The position numbers were made by a program, and so were the translations under genes. The notes beneath the pieces were generated by a model that was not told where the DNA came from, ran no database searches, and saw only the letters and a list, made by a program, of their open reading frames with translations. Of a DNA stretch of 64,000 bases, positions 25,441-36,030 are shown one piece after another; the stretch's first letter is position 1; every line of letters starts with the position of its first letter. The stretch spans positions 8,879,426 through 8,943,425 of the forward strand of contig JAJEKV010000036.1 in the NCBI GenBank assembly GCA_021234155.1. Reading direction: 5' to 3'. This DNA comes from Isoetes taiwanensis (Eukaryota; Streptophyta; Lycopodiopsida; Isoetales; Isoetaceae).

Positions 25441-26640
25441 CTCTTTTCCTTAGGCATGGCCTGCTTGAAAAGGATCGCCTTTGCTTTGGAGTAGTTTGAC
25501 CCTTCTGTTTGTCTTTGAAAGATACACCGCTTCTTCTCCTGGCTTTGCTTCCCTTGATTGCCATTGAATGGGGCTCTAGGCAGTCTGGGCTGGGCCGTCC
25601 TCGGGGCTGGCCTTTCTTTGCCTTGCCTTTATCTTGGTATCTTAGCTGCCTCTGCCGCTATTAGAGGTCCTGTTCCTTGCAAACTTATTGCCTTGGACTC
25701 TGCTTACGATCTTTGTTCTCGGGTTTATTGCCCTTACAAGCTTGCGGATCTCCTCATTCAGGACCTTCAATGTAGCTTTCCGCTGCGTGCTTCTCACCTA
25801 ACTTTGGCACATCTGACCTTAGCCTCATAAATTCCTCAGGTGTATTTTACATCTTGATTTGTTGCCTTCTTTGCCAACTTTGTAGAAGCTATTTGCATCA
25901 TCTTTGGACTTGTGCTCTCTTGGGGCGTAATGGCGGCAGAAGGCTTTAGCAAACTTCTTGAACACGCAAGCATCCTGCTTAAGCCATGAGCCTTGGCATA
26001 GCCCTTCCACCAAATGCGTCTTTGCTCCCTTCGGGTTATTTGTTGCTACCACCGCCTTTATCCTTATCCTTCATACCATAGGCATTGCCGTATTAGCTCA
26101 TCTCGTCAAGCCAAGCCTCTGCCTCCATGCGACGACTGTTCTACTTTGAGAATTGCTCGAGCTTCGGCCTTCCAAACATTTCCCAATCACGAGTCTACTT
26201 TCTTACGGTAGTCGAGGTTCTTGTGTCCCTTTGTCGTCCGTCCGGGGTTCCTCTGCCTTTAGATGCCTTTCGGACTTGGTTACGCCCTTCTTCTTCCTCA
26301 GAATCGGTCTGAATCTGAGGCTTGAGTCGGAGGAGTCCGGGCTGGGGACCTTCCTCTCTTGCTCCTCTTCTTGTCTCTACGTTCTCAGAAGCTGATGCTT
26401 GCGGCGGTTGGCGTTACCCACCGAACCTGCTCACAGCATGCGGCTAGTAAAACCTTTATCTGTTCGAGGTCCGTCCTCATTTCGCGATATTTCTTCTTAA
26501 GGGTCATTTGTCCAAATTCTTCAAGCGGGTTCCTTGCGGAGGCGTGGCACAGGCGGGCTCTGTTCCTCTGTAAGTTCCCCGGCTTGTCGTTCTCTGGCGC
26601 TCGGGCCCTCTAGTTTGCATACACAAGTGGTTCATATCTA
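25440..26640 (-). pseudogene. Element E gag
   Basis: Gag forms the particle shell. On minus, an early part reads NPLEEFGQM and MRTDLEQIK-like near 26540-26460, matching gag of element C (EEEFSQMRSDLQEIKA). The retrotrans_gag core at 26052-25825 includes FKKFAKAFCRHYAPREHK, matching FTKFAKAFKRHYVTREHK in C. A serine/arginine- and acid-rich linker lies between. The frame is broken in several places. Confidence 0.8.
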
Positions 26641-26792
26641 CATGGTTAGTTTTCCTCGCTTTCTTGCATTACTTATGTTTGTTGGCATGGTTGGGGGACA
26701 CAAAATATATCAACAAAACATTTATAGTGCAAGAGAATATTATATTTATATTTTATATTACACTAATACAAAAAAATTGCAACTACTGCTAA
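26641..26792 (-). other. AT-rich spacer between E ORF1 and gag
   Basis: This spacer of about 150 bases is AT-rich and contains a CTATAAATG word on minus near 26728-26719. A spacer of similar length and composition lies at the same place in element C (52730-52890). Confidence 0.5.
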
Positions 26793-28358
26793 TCATTCTT
26801 GTTGATGCCGGTAAGATGGATTATCCTCCAGGAACTTTTTCACTTGGGCTGTTCCCACTGAATGGCCCAAGTTCCTAAGGACATTGGCTGGAGATCCACC
26901 TTGTAATGCTCTTGCCAAATCTTCTATTCTGCGGTGGGAGGTATAAGCTGCTTTCATCAGCGGGCGATCTTGCACTGCCGCTTTGTAAGGTATGGTCGAA
27001 GGCGTCGAGTGCTACCGCTCTCTTCACCGAGGATTGCATACTTTCGGTGTTAAGGGGTAACCGCGCATGCGGCGAATCCGAGAGTGCAATCGACAGCGAT
27101 ACTCCTTCCTCGCCTCTGGGGGTGAACTTGCGGTGGATAACCGCTATTCTTCCATCCATCAGCAGTGGCAGGTAATACCGTAGTGACACAATCGTTCTTG
27201 AGGCGGGTCCTCTCGGCCACTCGGTATCCAGCCACAATATGCGCTTCGAAAATCATCAACCTCCACCGTGGTGAGCTCCACCCCTGTAGTCTCGGCCCAT
27301 TCTTTGAAAGCCCTCACGAGGTCGGTCGCTGTCCTCTCCCGGGGAGGTGCTGCGAAACGAGCTTGCCGTTAGGATGTTTGAGGTCGCATAAGCGGATCCC
27401 CATTTGTTCCTGAAGAGCAAGGAACTCTTCCTCCGTCGGTAGCTTGTTCTCGGCCTTATGCGCCTCCATAATCACGCTGCGATGTTCTTTGTAGGCTTGG
27501 ATGTCGGAGGTAAACTCTCCCCGTGTAAGTGTAAGTGTGGCTTCCCTTACTTGGAGGGGAAGTCAGGACTCTCCTCGGACGATGAAATCGTCCCAAGTCC
27601 GTTCTTCGGAGTTGGTGCGGCAACTCTTCAGGTCGGTACTCCCTTTCCCTGCACTCAGGGAGGTTTTGAATGTAAACTTAGGAGCGAAACTCCTCACCTT
27701 CGACAATAATGGGAGCTAGGCTTGTGATGCCTAACCCGGGGGTGGCGATTCGGAGAGTCTCACGGCTTCTTTCGAAGTCTTGCCACTCCTGCTCTGCTTG
27801 TCGCCGCTCTTCCGCTGGATCGAGCTCGACATAGTCCTCCTCTTCCTCTGATTCCTGTTCATCCGAGTCTTCTTCCTTCCCTTCCTGCTCCTCTTCATAC
27901 TGTGTGAGGAGCCGTTGTTCTGCTGCTATGGCTAATGGGTCCACGTCCATGGGGGGAATGGAGGTTTCCCCCACGGTGTTCTCGACGCGGTGGGTGAGAA
28001 AGATTGCCGAGGCGGTGTTGAAAAGAGAAGTACTTGGTCCCGTTGGCCGATTAGGACCATTGGCTCCGGGTGTGCGGTGCGCTTTGTTTGTGAGGTATTT
28101 GGCGATGTTCGGGACATCGTCTAATGCTGCCTGCAGGGACTGTCTAGGAACAAAATATCCTACACAAGGGGGGAGTTGCACTAGCGCTGGTTCTACCCTA
28201 GCTTGGAACTCAGTCAAGACTTTACTATAAGCTGGGGTCGCGTGCAAGGTTGCTTGGACGTCTACCTCCTTCCTGAAGATCTGGAAGATTTGGTCGACGT
28301 CGGCCTCAGCAGCATGAGCGCTGGCGCTGTACCATCTCTGGAAATCAGAAGTTGCCAT
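26793..28358 (-). pseudogene. Element E ORF1: accessory protein upstream of gag, unrecognised
   Basis: I do not recognise this protein. It spans about 520 codons between the TATA box at 28480 and gag. It starts MATSDFQRWYSASAHAAEAD. Conserved blocks shared with element C are VDQIFQIFRKEVD, LPPCVGYFVPRQSLQAAL, VPNIAKYLTN, an acidic stretch around DPAEERRQAEQEW, and GLGITSLAPIIVEGEE. The C-terminal part has LRYYLPLLMDGRI, FTPRGEEG and NVLRNLGHSVGTAQVKKFL. Frame changes occur near 27670 and 27240-26970. Ogre-type Ty3/gypsy elements also carry an ORF upstream of gag, but I cannot show homology. Confidence 0.75.
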
Positions 28359-28470
28359 TGATTAATTGCAGAAGAAGGTAACAAACGGTTGCAAGAGCGC
28401 CTCAGGGAGTTGGGAAATCGGCTAGAAGGGCAGGAGCAGATTTGTAGGGTGCTATCTGAGAAATGAGGGG

Positions 28471-28480
28471 TCTATTTATA
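28471..28480 (-). promoter_or_regulatory. Internal TATA box before E ORF1
   Basis: TATAAATAGA on minus lies 113 bases before the ORF1 start codon. Equivalent boxes lie 102 bases before ORF-X (30464-30455) and 110 bases before ORF1 of element C (51088-51097). Confidence 0.6.
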
Positions 28481-28670
28481 GAAAAAGGGGAAACCCTAAT
28501 TTTTGGATGACTTGAAAATTTCCTAGGATTGGGTAGTTCTAACTTATCTGAGGTCAAAATAGGAGTTTGAGGACTATATGAGATGCTTGAACAAGGCTAG
28601 GTTACCTAAAAGATGCTATGCAGTAGGTTGAAGGTGACTTTGACAAGTCCTGGTGAAGAAATGGTAAGAG

Positions 28671-28737
28671 GTCTCACGACTTAGCCTCGCTTTCAAAACT
28701 AACTTTTGTTTTGCGACCCGGTAGCGAGCTGTGAGAC
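28671..28737 (-). promoter_or_regulatory. Hairpin a (GTCTCAC/GTGAGAC type)
   Basis: This is an imperfect palindrome of 67 bases bounded by GTCTCAC and GTGAGAC. Arms continue with GCTTAGCCTCGC against GCGACCCGGTAGC and an inner AAACTAA / TTTGTTTT pairing. It is one of four related copies in the E leader. Confidence 0.8.
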
Positions 28738-28866
28738 ATCGATCTCATTCGATCAAAGGTGTCAATTTGGGTAAACTAATGGTGTAAGGGTGATGGGCTC
28801 ATCAAATTAGGCGAATCGACCCCTTATTTGGTCAATTTGGAGCTGTTTTGGTCAAGTTTGGGCGAG

Positions 28867-28934
28867 GTCTCCGCGGCTTAGCCTCCCTTCAATACTAACT
28901 TTTAGTTTTATTTACCGGTAGCGGTACGAGAGAC
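28867..28934 (-). promoter_or_regulatory. Hairpin b
   Basis: A diverged copy of hairpin a, 196 bases away. GGCTTAGCCTC, ACTAACTTTTAGTT and CCGGTAGCGG are kept. A second small palindrome, GAGAGACATCATGTCTCTC, overlaps its end at about 28928-28946. Confidence 0.75.
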
Positions 28935-28939
28935 ATCAT

Positions 28940-29313
28940 GTCTCTCGGCTTGCAATTGTCCTATTTCACTGAAATAAAAGCTAAAACTTATTAATTTGCT
29001 CTAATTAACCAAGTTTATGCCATCAAGGTACACAAAATTGCTCTATATTACAAAAATTTTAATTATTTACAACAAAAGTTTCTAAGGATGCGTTCTCCCT
29101 TAATGCGGTCGCATAAGACTCATGTCTTGTCGCATTAAGGTTACCCGCTGGCGTGGATAGTGCAGGCTGTTGAATCTTCAAAATGTTGTACTATCTTTGC
29201 CTCAGCCGCCTCTTGCATTGCCGGCCGGCCTCGTCCGGAGTGACTCTAAAAGTCTGTTACGTAGGCTGCATCACTTCTCGCACCAACCAACCGAGAAGGG
29301 GGGGGGCGAGGAA
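28940..29313. other. E leader between ORF-X and hairpin b, with a cruciform
   Basis: The stretch is AT-rich and has no gene. At 29097-29140 an imperfect inverted repeat pairs CCTTAATGCG with CGCATTAAGG and an inner AAGAC with GTCTT. Confidence 0.55.
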
Positions 29314-30353
29314 TTAGGAGACCGAAGCTGCTTGTTGGAAGTGTCTAATCTCCCTTAACGCTCTTCTCTCCACCTCCTTCCTATCAGCTTTCTTCACGGG
29401 TGGCGGCTTGGGAACCTTGGGCTTCGGTGGTGGCGGCCTTAAGGTTCTTTGCCGTTGGTCGCCCTCCCTCGATGAACCTAACCTGTTTTTCTTCATAATA
29501 TTTGTTGTAGGCCTCCCATTTCTTCATGTAGGCCTCGTGCTCCCTCATCTTTCTCTCATAAATCTTCACCTTCAGTCGGTGGCGTAGGCTTCCGGGCAGG
29601 TCGTGGTTTCTTCTTTCTATCCCATGCGGGTACTCGGGGGCTTACGCACTTGGTCTTCTTTGGGGTTGCTTTCAGTCTTGCATTTGCTTTCGGGGTACTT
29701 TACTTTCGTCGCTGGGTGCTTGGAAGAGCTTCCACCTGCAGCATTAGGGTTGAAGTCCCCATCAGAAGAGTCGTCGGAGGGGTTTGGGGGTTCGTCGGGT
29801 TGCCGCTCCTTGATGACAATGTTGGGGTTCGGCCTCTTCCTTGGCGGGCAGTCCTTCGTTCTCCTTATGCCAGCCACGAACTTCCCTTTCGCTTTCTTCT
29901 TCTCTTCTGCTGCCTTTTGTTCCTCTTCCTTCCTTTTCCTCTTTTTTGTCTTCCCTTCTCTTCTGCGGCTTCGTGCTTTCGATGAACCTTCTAAGGTGCG
30001 CTACCTCTGGCGGCTCGGACACATCACACTGCTCATCACGCTTTCGAGGATCTCGTGGAGTCTTGTCACGAATGGTCTTCTGCTTGTTCCTGCTGCCGGA
30101 TCTCCCGCTCTATTTCTTCATACACCTCCCTCGTCTCCTCGTCCATGGAGTTCGGTGATGTGGCCTCGTCTGCCTCGCGCCTGTTGGTTGAAGACATCAA
30201 TCAGATCGGACGTGTCTTGCTCCTCGTCCGAAGGCGAACGACCCCCTCTCGCGAGCCTCTCAGCGAAGCATCTTCCGAATGATCTCCGCCTCGGTGGGCG
30301 GTGGTGGTTTTGCTGGCGGCAGCTTCCTTCGCGGTCTGTTTGGTTCGGGCCAT
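29314..30353 (-). pseudogene. Element E ORF-X: charged protein starting MARTKQTA
   Basis: I do not recognise the family. The first 13 residues are MARTKQTAKEAAA; residues 2-8 equal the first seven of mature histone H3 (ARTKQTA). The rest is very rich in Lys, Arg and Glu, with SPSDEEQDTSDLIDVFN, VYEEIEREIRQQEQ, SEPPEVAHLRRFIESTKP, PSDDSSDGDFNPNAAGG and KADRKEVERRALREIRHF in order. At least four frame changes separate these blocks. A TATAAATAGA box lies 102 bases upstream and a hairpin pair lies beyond it, repeating the layout before ORF1. Confidence 0.6.
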
Positions 30354-30454
30354 GCTTTACGGATCGTCAATCGGATAAAAGCGTAAAAGATCGCCCTAAG
30401 TTGGGAAGAAGCGGTTTCTAGGGCTTGGACGAAAAAAAATGAGGGGGTTCTACA

Positions 30455-30464
30455 TCTATTTATA
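30455..30464 (-). promoter_or_regulatory. Internal TATA box before ORF-X
   Basis: TATAAATAGA on minus, 102 bases before the MARTKQTA start codon. Confidence 0.55.
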
Positions 30465-30567
30465 GCTTGGGGATTTTTAGGTCAAAACTCAAGTTGTTAC
30501 TGTTTAACATGCTAAGGCACCAACTTAGCTAAAACTTATACTTATTTCAGACTTTTTCTACCTATTG

Positions 30568-30635
30568 GTCTCACGGCTTGCCTCGTTCCAATACTAATGT
30601 TTAGTTTTTGCGACCAGGTAGCGGAAATGTGAATC
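30568..30635 (-). promoter_or_regulatory. Hairpin c
   Basis: A third copy of the GTCTCAC..GTGAGAC palindrome, with the right end changed to GTGAATCTC. The core CGACCAGGTAGCGG and the ACTAA/TTAGTT inner stem are kept. Confidence 0.75.
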
Positions 30636-30756
30636 TCATCCATTCTAGGGTTTTTAGGTAATTAAAACATGCTATTCTAACTAATTCCTACCTTAGAATT
30701 AGCCTTACCACATTATTTTTCTCAAATTCATCATGTTTTGGTGTTCTTGGCTCGAT

Positions 30757-30821
30757 GTCTCACAGCTTAGCCTCGCTTCAAAACAAAAATTTAGTTCTGC
30801 GACCCGGTAGCGGTGTGAGAC
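30757..30821 (-). promoter_or_regulatory. Hairpin d
   Basis: A fourth copy, 189 bases from c, with perfect GTCTCAC and GTGAGAC ends and the core GCGACCCGGTAGCGG. It lies about 190 bases downstream of the primer site in element orientation. Confidence 0.8.
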
Positions 30822-31014
30822 CACCTCACTTGGAAAATTTTGGCTCATTCTTTTTTAATCTTGTTAAATTCCAATTCACTTAATTGTTACTAGCTTAGCA
30901 TAAACTACAAAGGTGAGAAAAAATTTTCCCTTTTCGAGGCTTGAGGATCCTATCAAGTTAGTACTCTTTGGGAACATGGTCGTCATTGCTTTGCTCTTGG
31001 TCTCCAAGAACATT

Positions 31015-31027
31015 GCTCACGATACCA
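31015..31027 (-). promoter_or_regulatory. Element E primer-binding site (initiator Met tRNA)
   Basis: On minus, TGGTATCGTGAGC is close to the TGGTATCAGAGC complement of plant initiator methionine tRNA. It starts three bases after the LTR end, as expected. Confidence 0.75.
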
Positions 31028-31030
31028 GCA

Positions 31031-32614
31031 TGTGGCGTCCCTCTTCATTATCACGGTGCTCTCACCGTACACAAACAGGAGTTCTTCCCCACACCAGCTC
31101 CATCTCGTCTGAGGGGCCCTCCACATATCATCATTTTGCACCCGTAGCGAGTCCCAATGGGAAGAGTGAAGGTGTCATTCTACCCCGCTCCCTCGGGGCC
31201 TACCTATAGGCTGCGGAAGGCGTAAACATACATGTCGGTACTCAACATAATCCTCCATCCACCCGGAAGGGTGGTATATCAACATCTACTTGAGAGGCGA
31301 TGGTCAGCACATCACATAGGGAATCCTACCCAAGGCTCGGACTCAAGGGGTGGTGACGGCTTGGGTCTCCGAGAGTTCATTGCGGGAGGCGTAATTCATG
31401 GCAATGGATTTGGGCGGCATAAGAACATGGCAAAGGGTTGTCCACTCCATCCGCCCCTCCCATTGCACACTTTGCGAGTAGGCTGAAAAGTGTTGGGACC
31501 TGGCCAGTAGCCCGCCCGGATGCATAGCCAAGGGGCTATTCCCGGGTCTCATCCTCCCGGTTCCGATGGGGCGGGTAGGGATCACTCCCTCCGAGATCTA
31601 CATGCTTGACTCAAGGTGACTAGAGGGCCCTTTGCCCAGTATTCGACCGAACCCAACTTGGAAAGTGTACACCACTTCACGGGTGTCGAGCCCATGCCTT
31701 ACCCGCACTCGGTGGTAAGCCATTAGACCTAGTCACAATGATCCCGGTGGGCTTTACACACCGGGGGATGGTTCAGAGTCGAACATGAACCTCCTTCTTT
31801 GCCGGTCGGCCCCTTCACCCACAACCGTGTGTGCTCTTGTACACAGGCCGAATCTACGGTGTGCTAGAGAGGCTACTCTAGGAGCATCAACTACAAGCTT
31901 TAGGGCCTCTACCCCCTTCCCAATACAAGGAGTTCACGAGAAATACATCATCCAAATACATCACGTAAGAACTAAAGAACTAGATCTAGTCATAGAGTTA
32001 GGTTCTTTAGTTAGTGTCCGAGATCTAAGATCTAGATAGCTGCTATGGGCAATTTAATAGTCTAAACCTACTGATTCTATGACTAGAAGACGGTTTAAGC
32101 TATTAAATTGACGAAATACCTGATCCTTGAGTGGCTCCTCCTGACCTGAGTTCAACCATCCTGCTGAACTGATCGAATTCAGGGGAACTGATGGTGCAAT
32201 TCGCTTGGGCAGCGTCTGGGAGGCGGTTTTGGCTCCTGGGGCAGCCAAAACTGAGCTCTAAAACCCTAAGGACGAAAAACTAGCAAGCTAGGGTTTTCCT
32301 ACCCTAAATAGACATGGGGTTTAGGCTAGGGTTTCCAATTACCCATTTTGGCATGTGGGATAATTGGAAAGGCCCCACTTGCCTTTAATGGCTAGGTGGC
32401 AAAATATGCCAACATGGAAAGGTGTGCCCACATTAATGTGCACATGTGCACATTAATAATATATGAACACTCCTAGCAAGTTGCCCCTAGGGCTACTTAC
32501 CTGGCTATCCGTTGGGCGCACCGCGTCGGTCGGAGGTGGCGGTACGCTGCGGATTGGGCAAGATCAAGATATACGCCCCGGGGCCGTATCTTGTCTTTGG
32601 AAACGTCCTACACA
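31031..32614 (-). repeat. Element E 5' LTR
   Basis: On minus the LTR ends ..CGCCACA at 31031, just before the primer site. It shares stretches with the LTR of element C (for example CGTATACAAACTGGAG / TGTACACAAACAGGAG-type text, the GGGTAGG..CTCC blocks and a CCACATG-rich 5' part). Its length of about 1.58 kb agrees with the 1.57 kb of C. The high-coordinate edge (CGTCCTACACA) is uncertain by some tens of bases because it merges with a short element. Confidence 0.75.
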
Positions 32615-34752
32615 GATATCTCTCGCTTAGGAAGTCCGCGGGTATTTTTGTATTTTTTTATGGTCCAGCTAGACTAGTCTTGTCACTAGAATACCATCTT
32701 GTACAGACTAGCTAGAAATATCCTACTACCGGTCAAGGTAACCAAAGTGGAGGACACGTATAGGCACAAGTTCTACCACGTCGGGGATCATGGTCGTATA
32801 ACCCCAGTAACCAACTCCCAAATATAAACATACACTGGTCGGGTTTGAACCCCTGACCAAGTGCATATTTATTTTGGCATTACTAGGCCTATACCTTACT
32901 ACGCCTATATGTGTCCTCCACTTTGGCTGCCGCAAGGCAGTGGGATATAACTAGGTAGTCTGTACAAGATTAGTCTAGCATGGACCTTAAACAAAAATAA
33001 AAAATACTCGTGACTTCCTAAGGCGGGAGATATCTTGCCTACAAAGTGTGCATGTAAGGCAAAAAGTTTTGCCCAACGGATGTGTGGTGAGTTGGTATAG
33101 GTTTAGTAATGCCAAAAATAAATGTTTATTTGGTCATGGGTTCAAACCTTGCCAATGTATGTTTATCTTTGGGAGTTGGTTACTGGGGTTATATGATGAT
33201 GATCCCCGACGTGGTAGAACTTAAAAGCCTATATGTGTCCTCCACTTTGGCTGCCGCAAGGCAATGGGATATAGCTAGCTAGTCTGTACAAGATTAGTCT
33301 AGCATGGACCTTAAACAAAAATAAAAAATACTCGTGACTTCCTAAGGCGGGAGATATCTTGCCTACAAAGTGTGCATGTAAGGCAAAAAGTTTTACCCAA
33401 CGGATGTGTGGTGAGTTGGTATAGGCTTAGTAATGCCAAAAATAAATGTTCATTTAGTCATGGGTTCAAACCTTGGCAATGTATGTTTATCTTTGGGAGT
33501 TGGTTACTGGGGTTATACGATGATGATCCCCGACGTGGTAGAACTTAAAAGCCTATATGTGTCCTCCACTTTGGTCTGCCGCAAAGGCGATGGGATATAA
33601 CTAGCTAGTGCATACAAGATTAGTCTAGCATGGACCTTAAACAAAAATAAAAAATACTCGTGACTTCCTAAGGCGGGAGATATCTTGCCTACAAAGTGTG
33701 CATGTAAGGCAAAAGTTTTGCCCAACGGATGTGTGGTGAGTTGGTATAGGCTTAGTAATGCCAAAATAAATGTTCATTTGGTCATGGGTTCAAACCTTGC
33801 CAATGTATGTTTATCTTTGGGAGTTGGTTACTGGGGTTATACGATGATGATCCCCGACGTGGTAGAACTTAAAAGCCTATATGTGTCCTCCACTTTGGCT
33901 GCCGCAAGGCAGTGGGATATAGCTAGCTAGTCTGTACAAGATTAGTCTAGCATGGACCTTAAACAAAAATAAAAAATATCCTAGGCATGACCAAATGAAC
34001 ATTTATTTTGGCATTACTAGGCCTATACCAACTCACCACACATCCGTTGGGCAAAACTTTAGCCATACATGCACACTTTGTAGGCAGGATATCTCCCGCC
34101 TTAGGAAGTCACGGAAATTTTTGTATTTTTTATTTTTGGTCCAGCTAGACTAGTCTTGTCACTAGAATATCATCTTGTACAGGCTAGCTAGAAATATCCT
34201 ACTGCCGGTCAAGGCAACCAAAGTGGAGGACACACGTATAGGCACAAGTTCTACCACGCCGGGATCATGGGCAGATAACCCCAAGAACCAACTCCCAAAT
34301 ATAAACATACACCGGCCGGGTTTGAACTCCCCGGACCAAGTGCACATTTATTTTGGCATTACTAGGCCTATACCAACTCACCACACATCCGTTGGGCAAA
34401 ACTTTAGCCATACATGCACACTTTGTAGGCAGGATATCTCCTCGCCTTTAGGAAGTCACTCTTTAAATTTTTGTATTTTTTATTTTTTTGGTCCAGCTAG
34501 ACTAGTCTCACTAGAATATCATCTTGTACAGACTAGCTAGAAATATCCCATCACGGGTCAAGGCAACCAAAGTGGAGGACACGTATAGGCACAAGTTCTA
34601 CCACGTCGGGGATCATGGCCGTATAACCCCAGTAACCAACTCCCAAATATAAACATACACTGGCCGGGTTTGAACTCCCGACCAAGTGCACATTTATTTT
34701 GGCATTACTAGGCCTATACATGCACACTCAAGCCAAAATAAATGTGCATTTG

Positions 34753-34754
<2 letters not shown>
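32615..34754. repeat. Two-way array of a 324 bp tRNA-like short element
   Basis: Plus-strand units start at 32904, 33228, 33552 and 33876 (partial), an exact 324 base step. Minus-strand copies lie at about 32620-32895, 33985-34365 and 34370-34735. Each unit has an A-box-like TGGTGAGTTGGTATAGG and a B-box-like GGGTTCAAACC (33138, 33462 and 33786 on plus), so the unit seems tRNA-derived. No gene is present. Confidence 0.8.

Positions 34755-34827
<73 letters not shown>
34755..34827. repeat. (GA)n microsatellite
   Basis: A pure GA run at the outer edge of the left arm of the 34755-36028 inverted repeat. It mirrors the CT run at 35905-36028. Confidence 0.95.
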
Positions 34828-34829
<2 letters not shown>

Positions 34830-35049
34830 AGGCCCTACCCCGGAGGTCATCCCCGAGGTGCCCTCCAGAAGCGACAAGTGCTATGCTGGAAAATTGCAGA
34901 GGCCACCAGCCCTCAATGAGACAGAAGAGAATAGGAGAATCAGCCCTCACGAGGCAGGATGAACAAAAACCAACCAAAAGCCAAGCGAACAAAAATCACG
35001 CGACCCGCCATAGAGGAGGGAGGGAGGGAAACACTGGAAGTCTAAATGT

Positions 35050-35430
35050 GACCAGATTGCGGCCGGCCAGGAAGTCTTGATTGCACGTACTGGTTCGGTC
35101 TCTTGCCCTGTCCATCTCTTGCAGCGCTTGTTTTTCGCTTGCTCATTTCATGTCATTGATCCTCCTGAGGGTGGACCCTTGTTTCGATCCTCTTTGTCCT
35201 CTTATCGTGCTTTGTCTTATTCCACCGCGCATGCATGGTGGTTTGAGTGCTTGCGTCGCATCGGTTTAGTTCCCCATCTTTTTGGTACTCATGCGGGGCT
35301 GCGGCTCTAGTTTCTGCTGAGGTGGTGCGCTCTCATGGCTGTTGGCGTTCTGCTTCATCTCATGCTCGCTACATTCTACCCAGTGTTGAAGAGCGTCTCA
35401 CTGTCTCTCGCAGTCTCGGCCTGTGATAGT
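35050..35430 (+). pseudogene. DIRS tyrosine recombinase, C-terminal part
   Basis: The recombinase inserts the circular cDNA by strand exchange. In plus, one frame gives RTGSVSCPVHLLQRLF, GGPLFRSSLSSYRALS and LRRIGLVPHLFGTHAG. A shift continues as GAAALVSAEVVRSHG and CWRSASSHARYILPSVEERL. FGTH, HGxWRS and the Y of ARYI match the catalytic C-terminal block of DIRS recombinases. The arginine normally following FGTHxx is not evident (HAGA), so it would be inactive even without the frame change. The N-terminal part is missing; it may have been like the one at 41680-41827. Confidence 0.72.
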
Positions 35431-35902
35431 TGGCGGTAGGTTCCTCTTTATGTCGGTTATTGTTGTTTTACAAAGGACCTTTCCCTAGAATGCTATGGTT
35501 CTCTTCTTATATAGAAGAGAACCATCATTCTGGGGAAAGGGACGTCTGTTTTGGCGTCAAGCTATTTTGGACGTAGGAGTCATCTTTAGCCTGAGCTTTC
35601 TTTGGCTCATGATTTCTTTAGCTCTGTCTGCTATATATCCCTGTAGCTTCCAAGCAATTCTCATCGGCGTTTCCTTTGAGCTGAATTCTCTTTGTTCCAG
35701 TGTTTCCCTCCCTCCCTCCTCTATGGCAGGTCGCGTGGTTTTTGTTCGCTTGGCTTTTGGTTGGTTTCTGTTCATCCCGCCTCGTGAGGGCTGATTCTCC
35801 TCTTCTCTTCTGTCTCATTGAGGGCTAGTGGCCTCTGCAATTTCCCAGCGTAGCACTTGTCGCTTCTGGAGGGCACCTCGGGGATGAACCCCGGGGTAGG
35901 GC

Positions 35903-36030
<128 letters not shown>

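Larger units (their letters stand above)
15733..32614 (-). mobile_element. Element E: Ty3/gypsy retrotransposon with extra 5' ORFs, nested and degraded
   Basis: In element orientation: LTR (32614-31031), Met-tRNA primer site (31027-31015), hairpin pair (30821-30568), ORF-X (30353-29314), hairpin pair (28934-28671), TATA box (28480-28471), ORF1 (28358-26793), gag (about 26640-25440), protease, RT, RNase H, integrase (to 15733). LINE1 interrupts it at 16236-23165 and a CACTA end truncates it at 15732. RNase H followed by integrase is the Ty3/gypsy order. The element is related to element C on the plus strand through LTR, primer site, ORF1 and gag. No 3' LTR is in the window. Confidence 0.85.

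Noticed and set aside
29603-30421. 272-codon plus-strand frame
   Set aside because: It is the antisense shadow of the charged ORF-X on minus, which has a TATA box and start in the expected place.
31030-32600. Several short frames on plus (for example 31232-31486 and 31785-32039)
   Set aside because: They lie inside the E LTR, which is non-coding and homologous to the C LTR.
32700-34750. CRISPR-like array because of regular spacing
   Set aside because: The repeat unit is 324 bp with no short repeat-spacer pattern, it occurs in both orientations and contains tRNA-like boxes, in a eukaryotic context.
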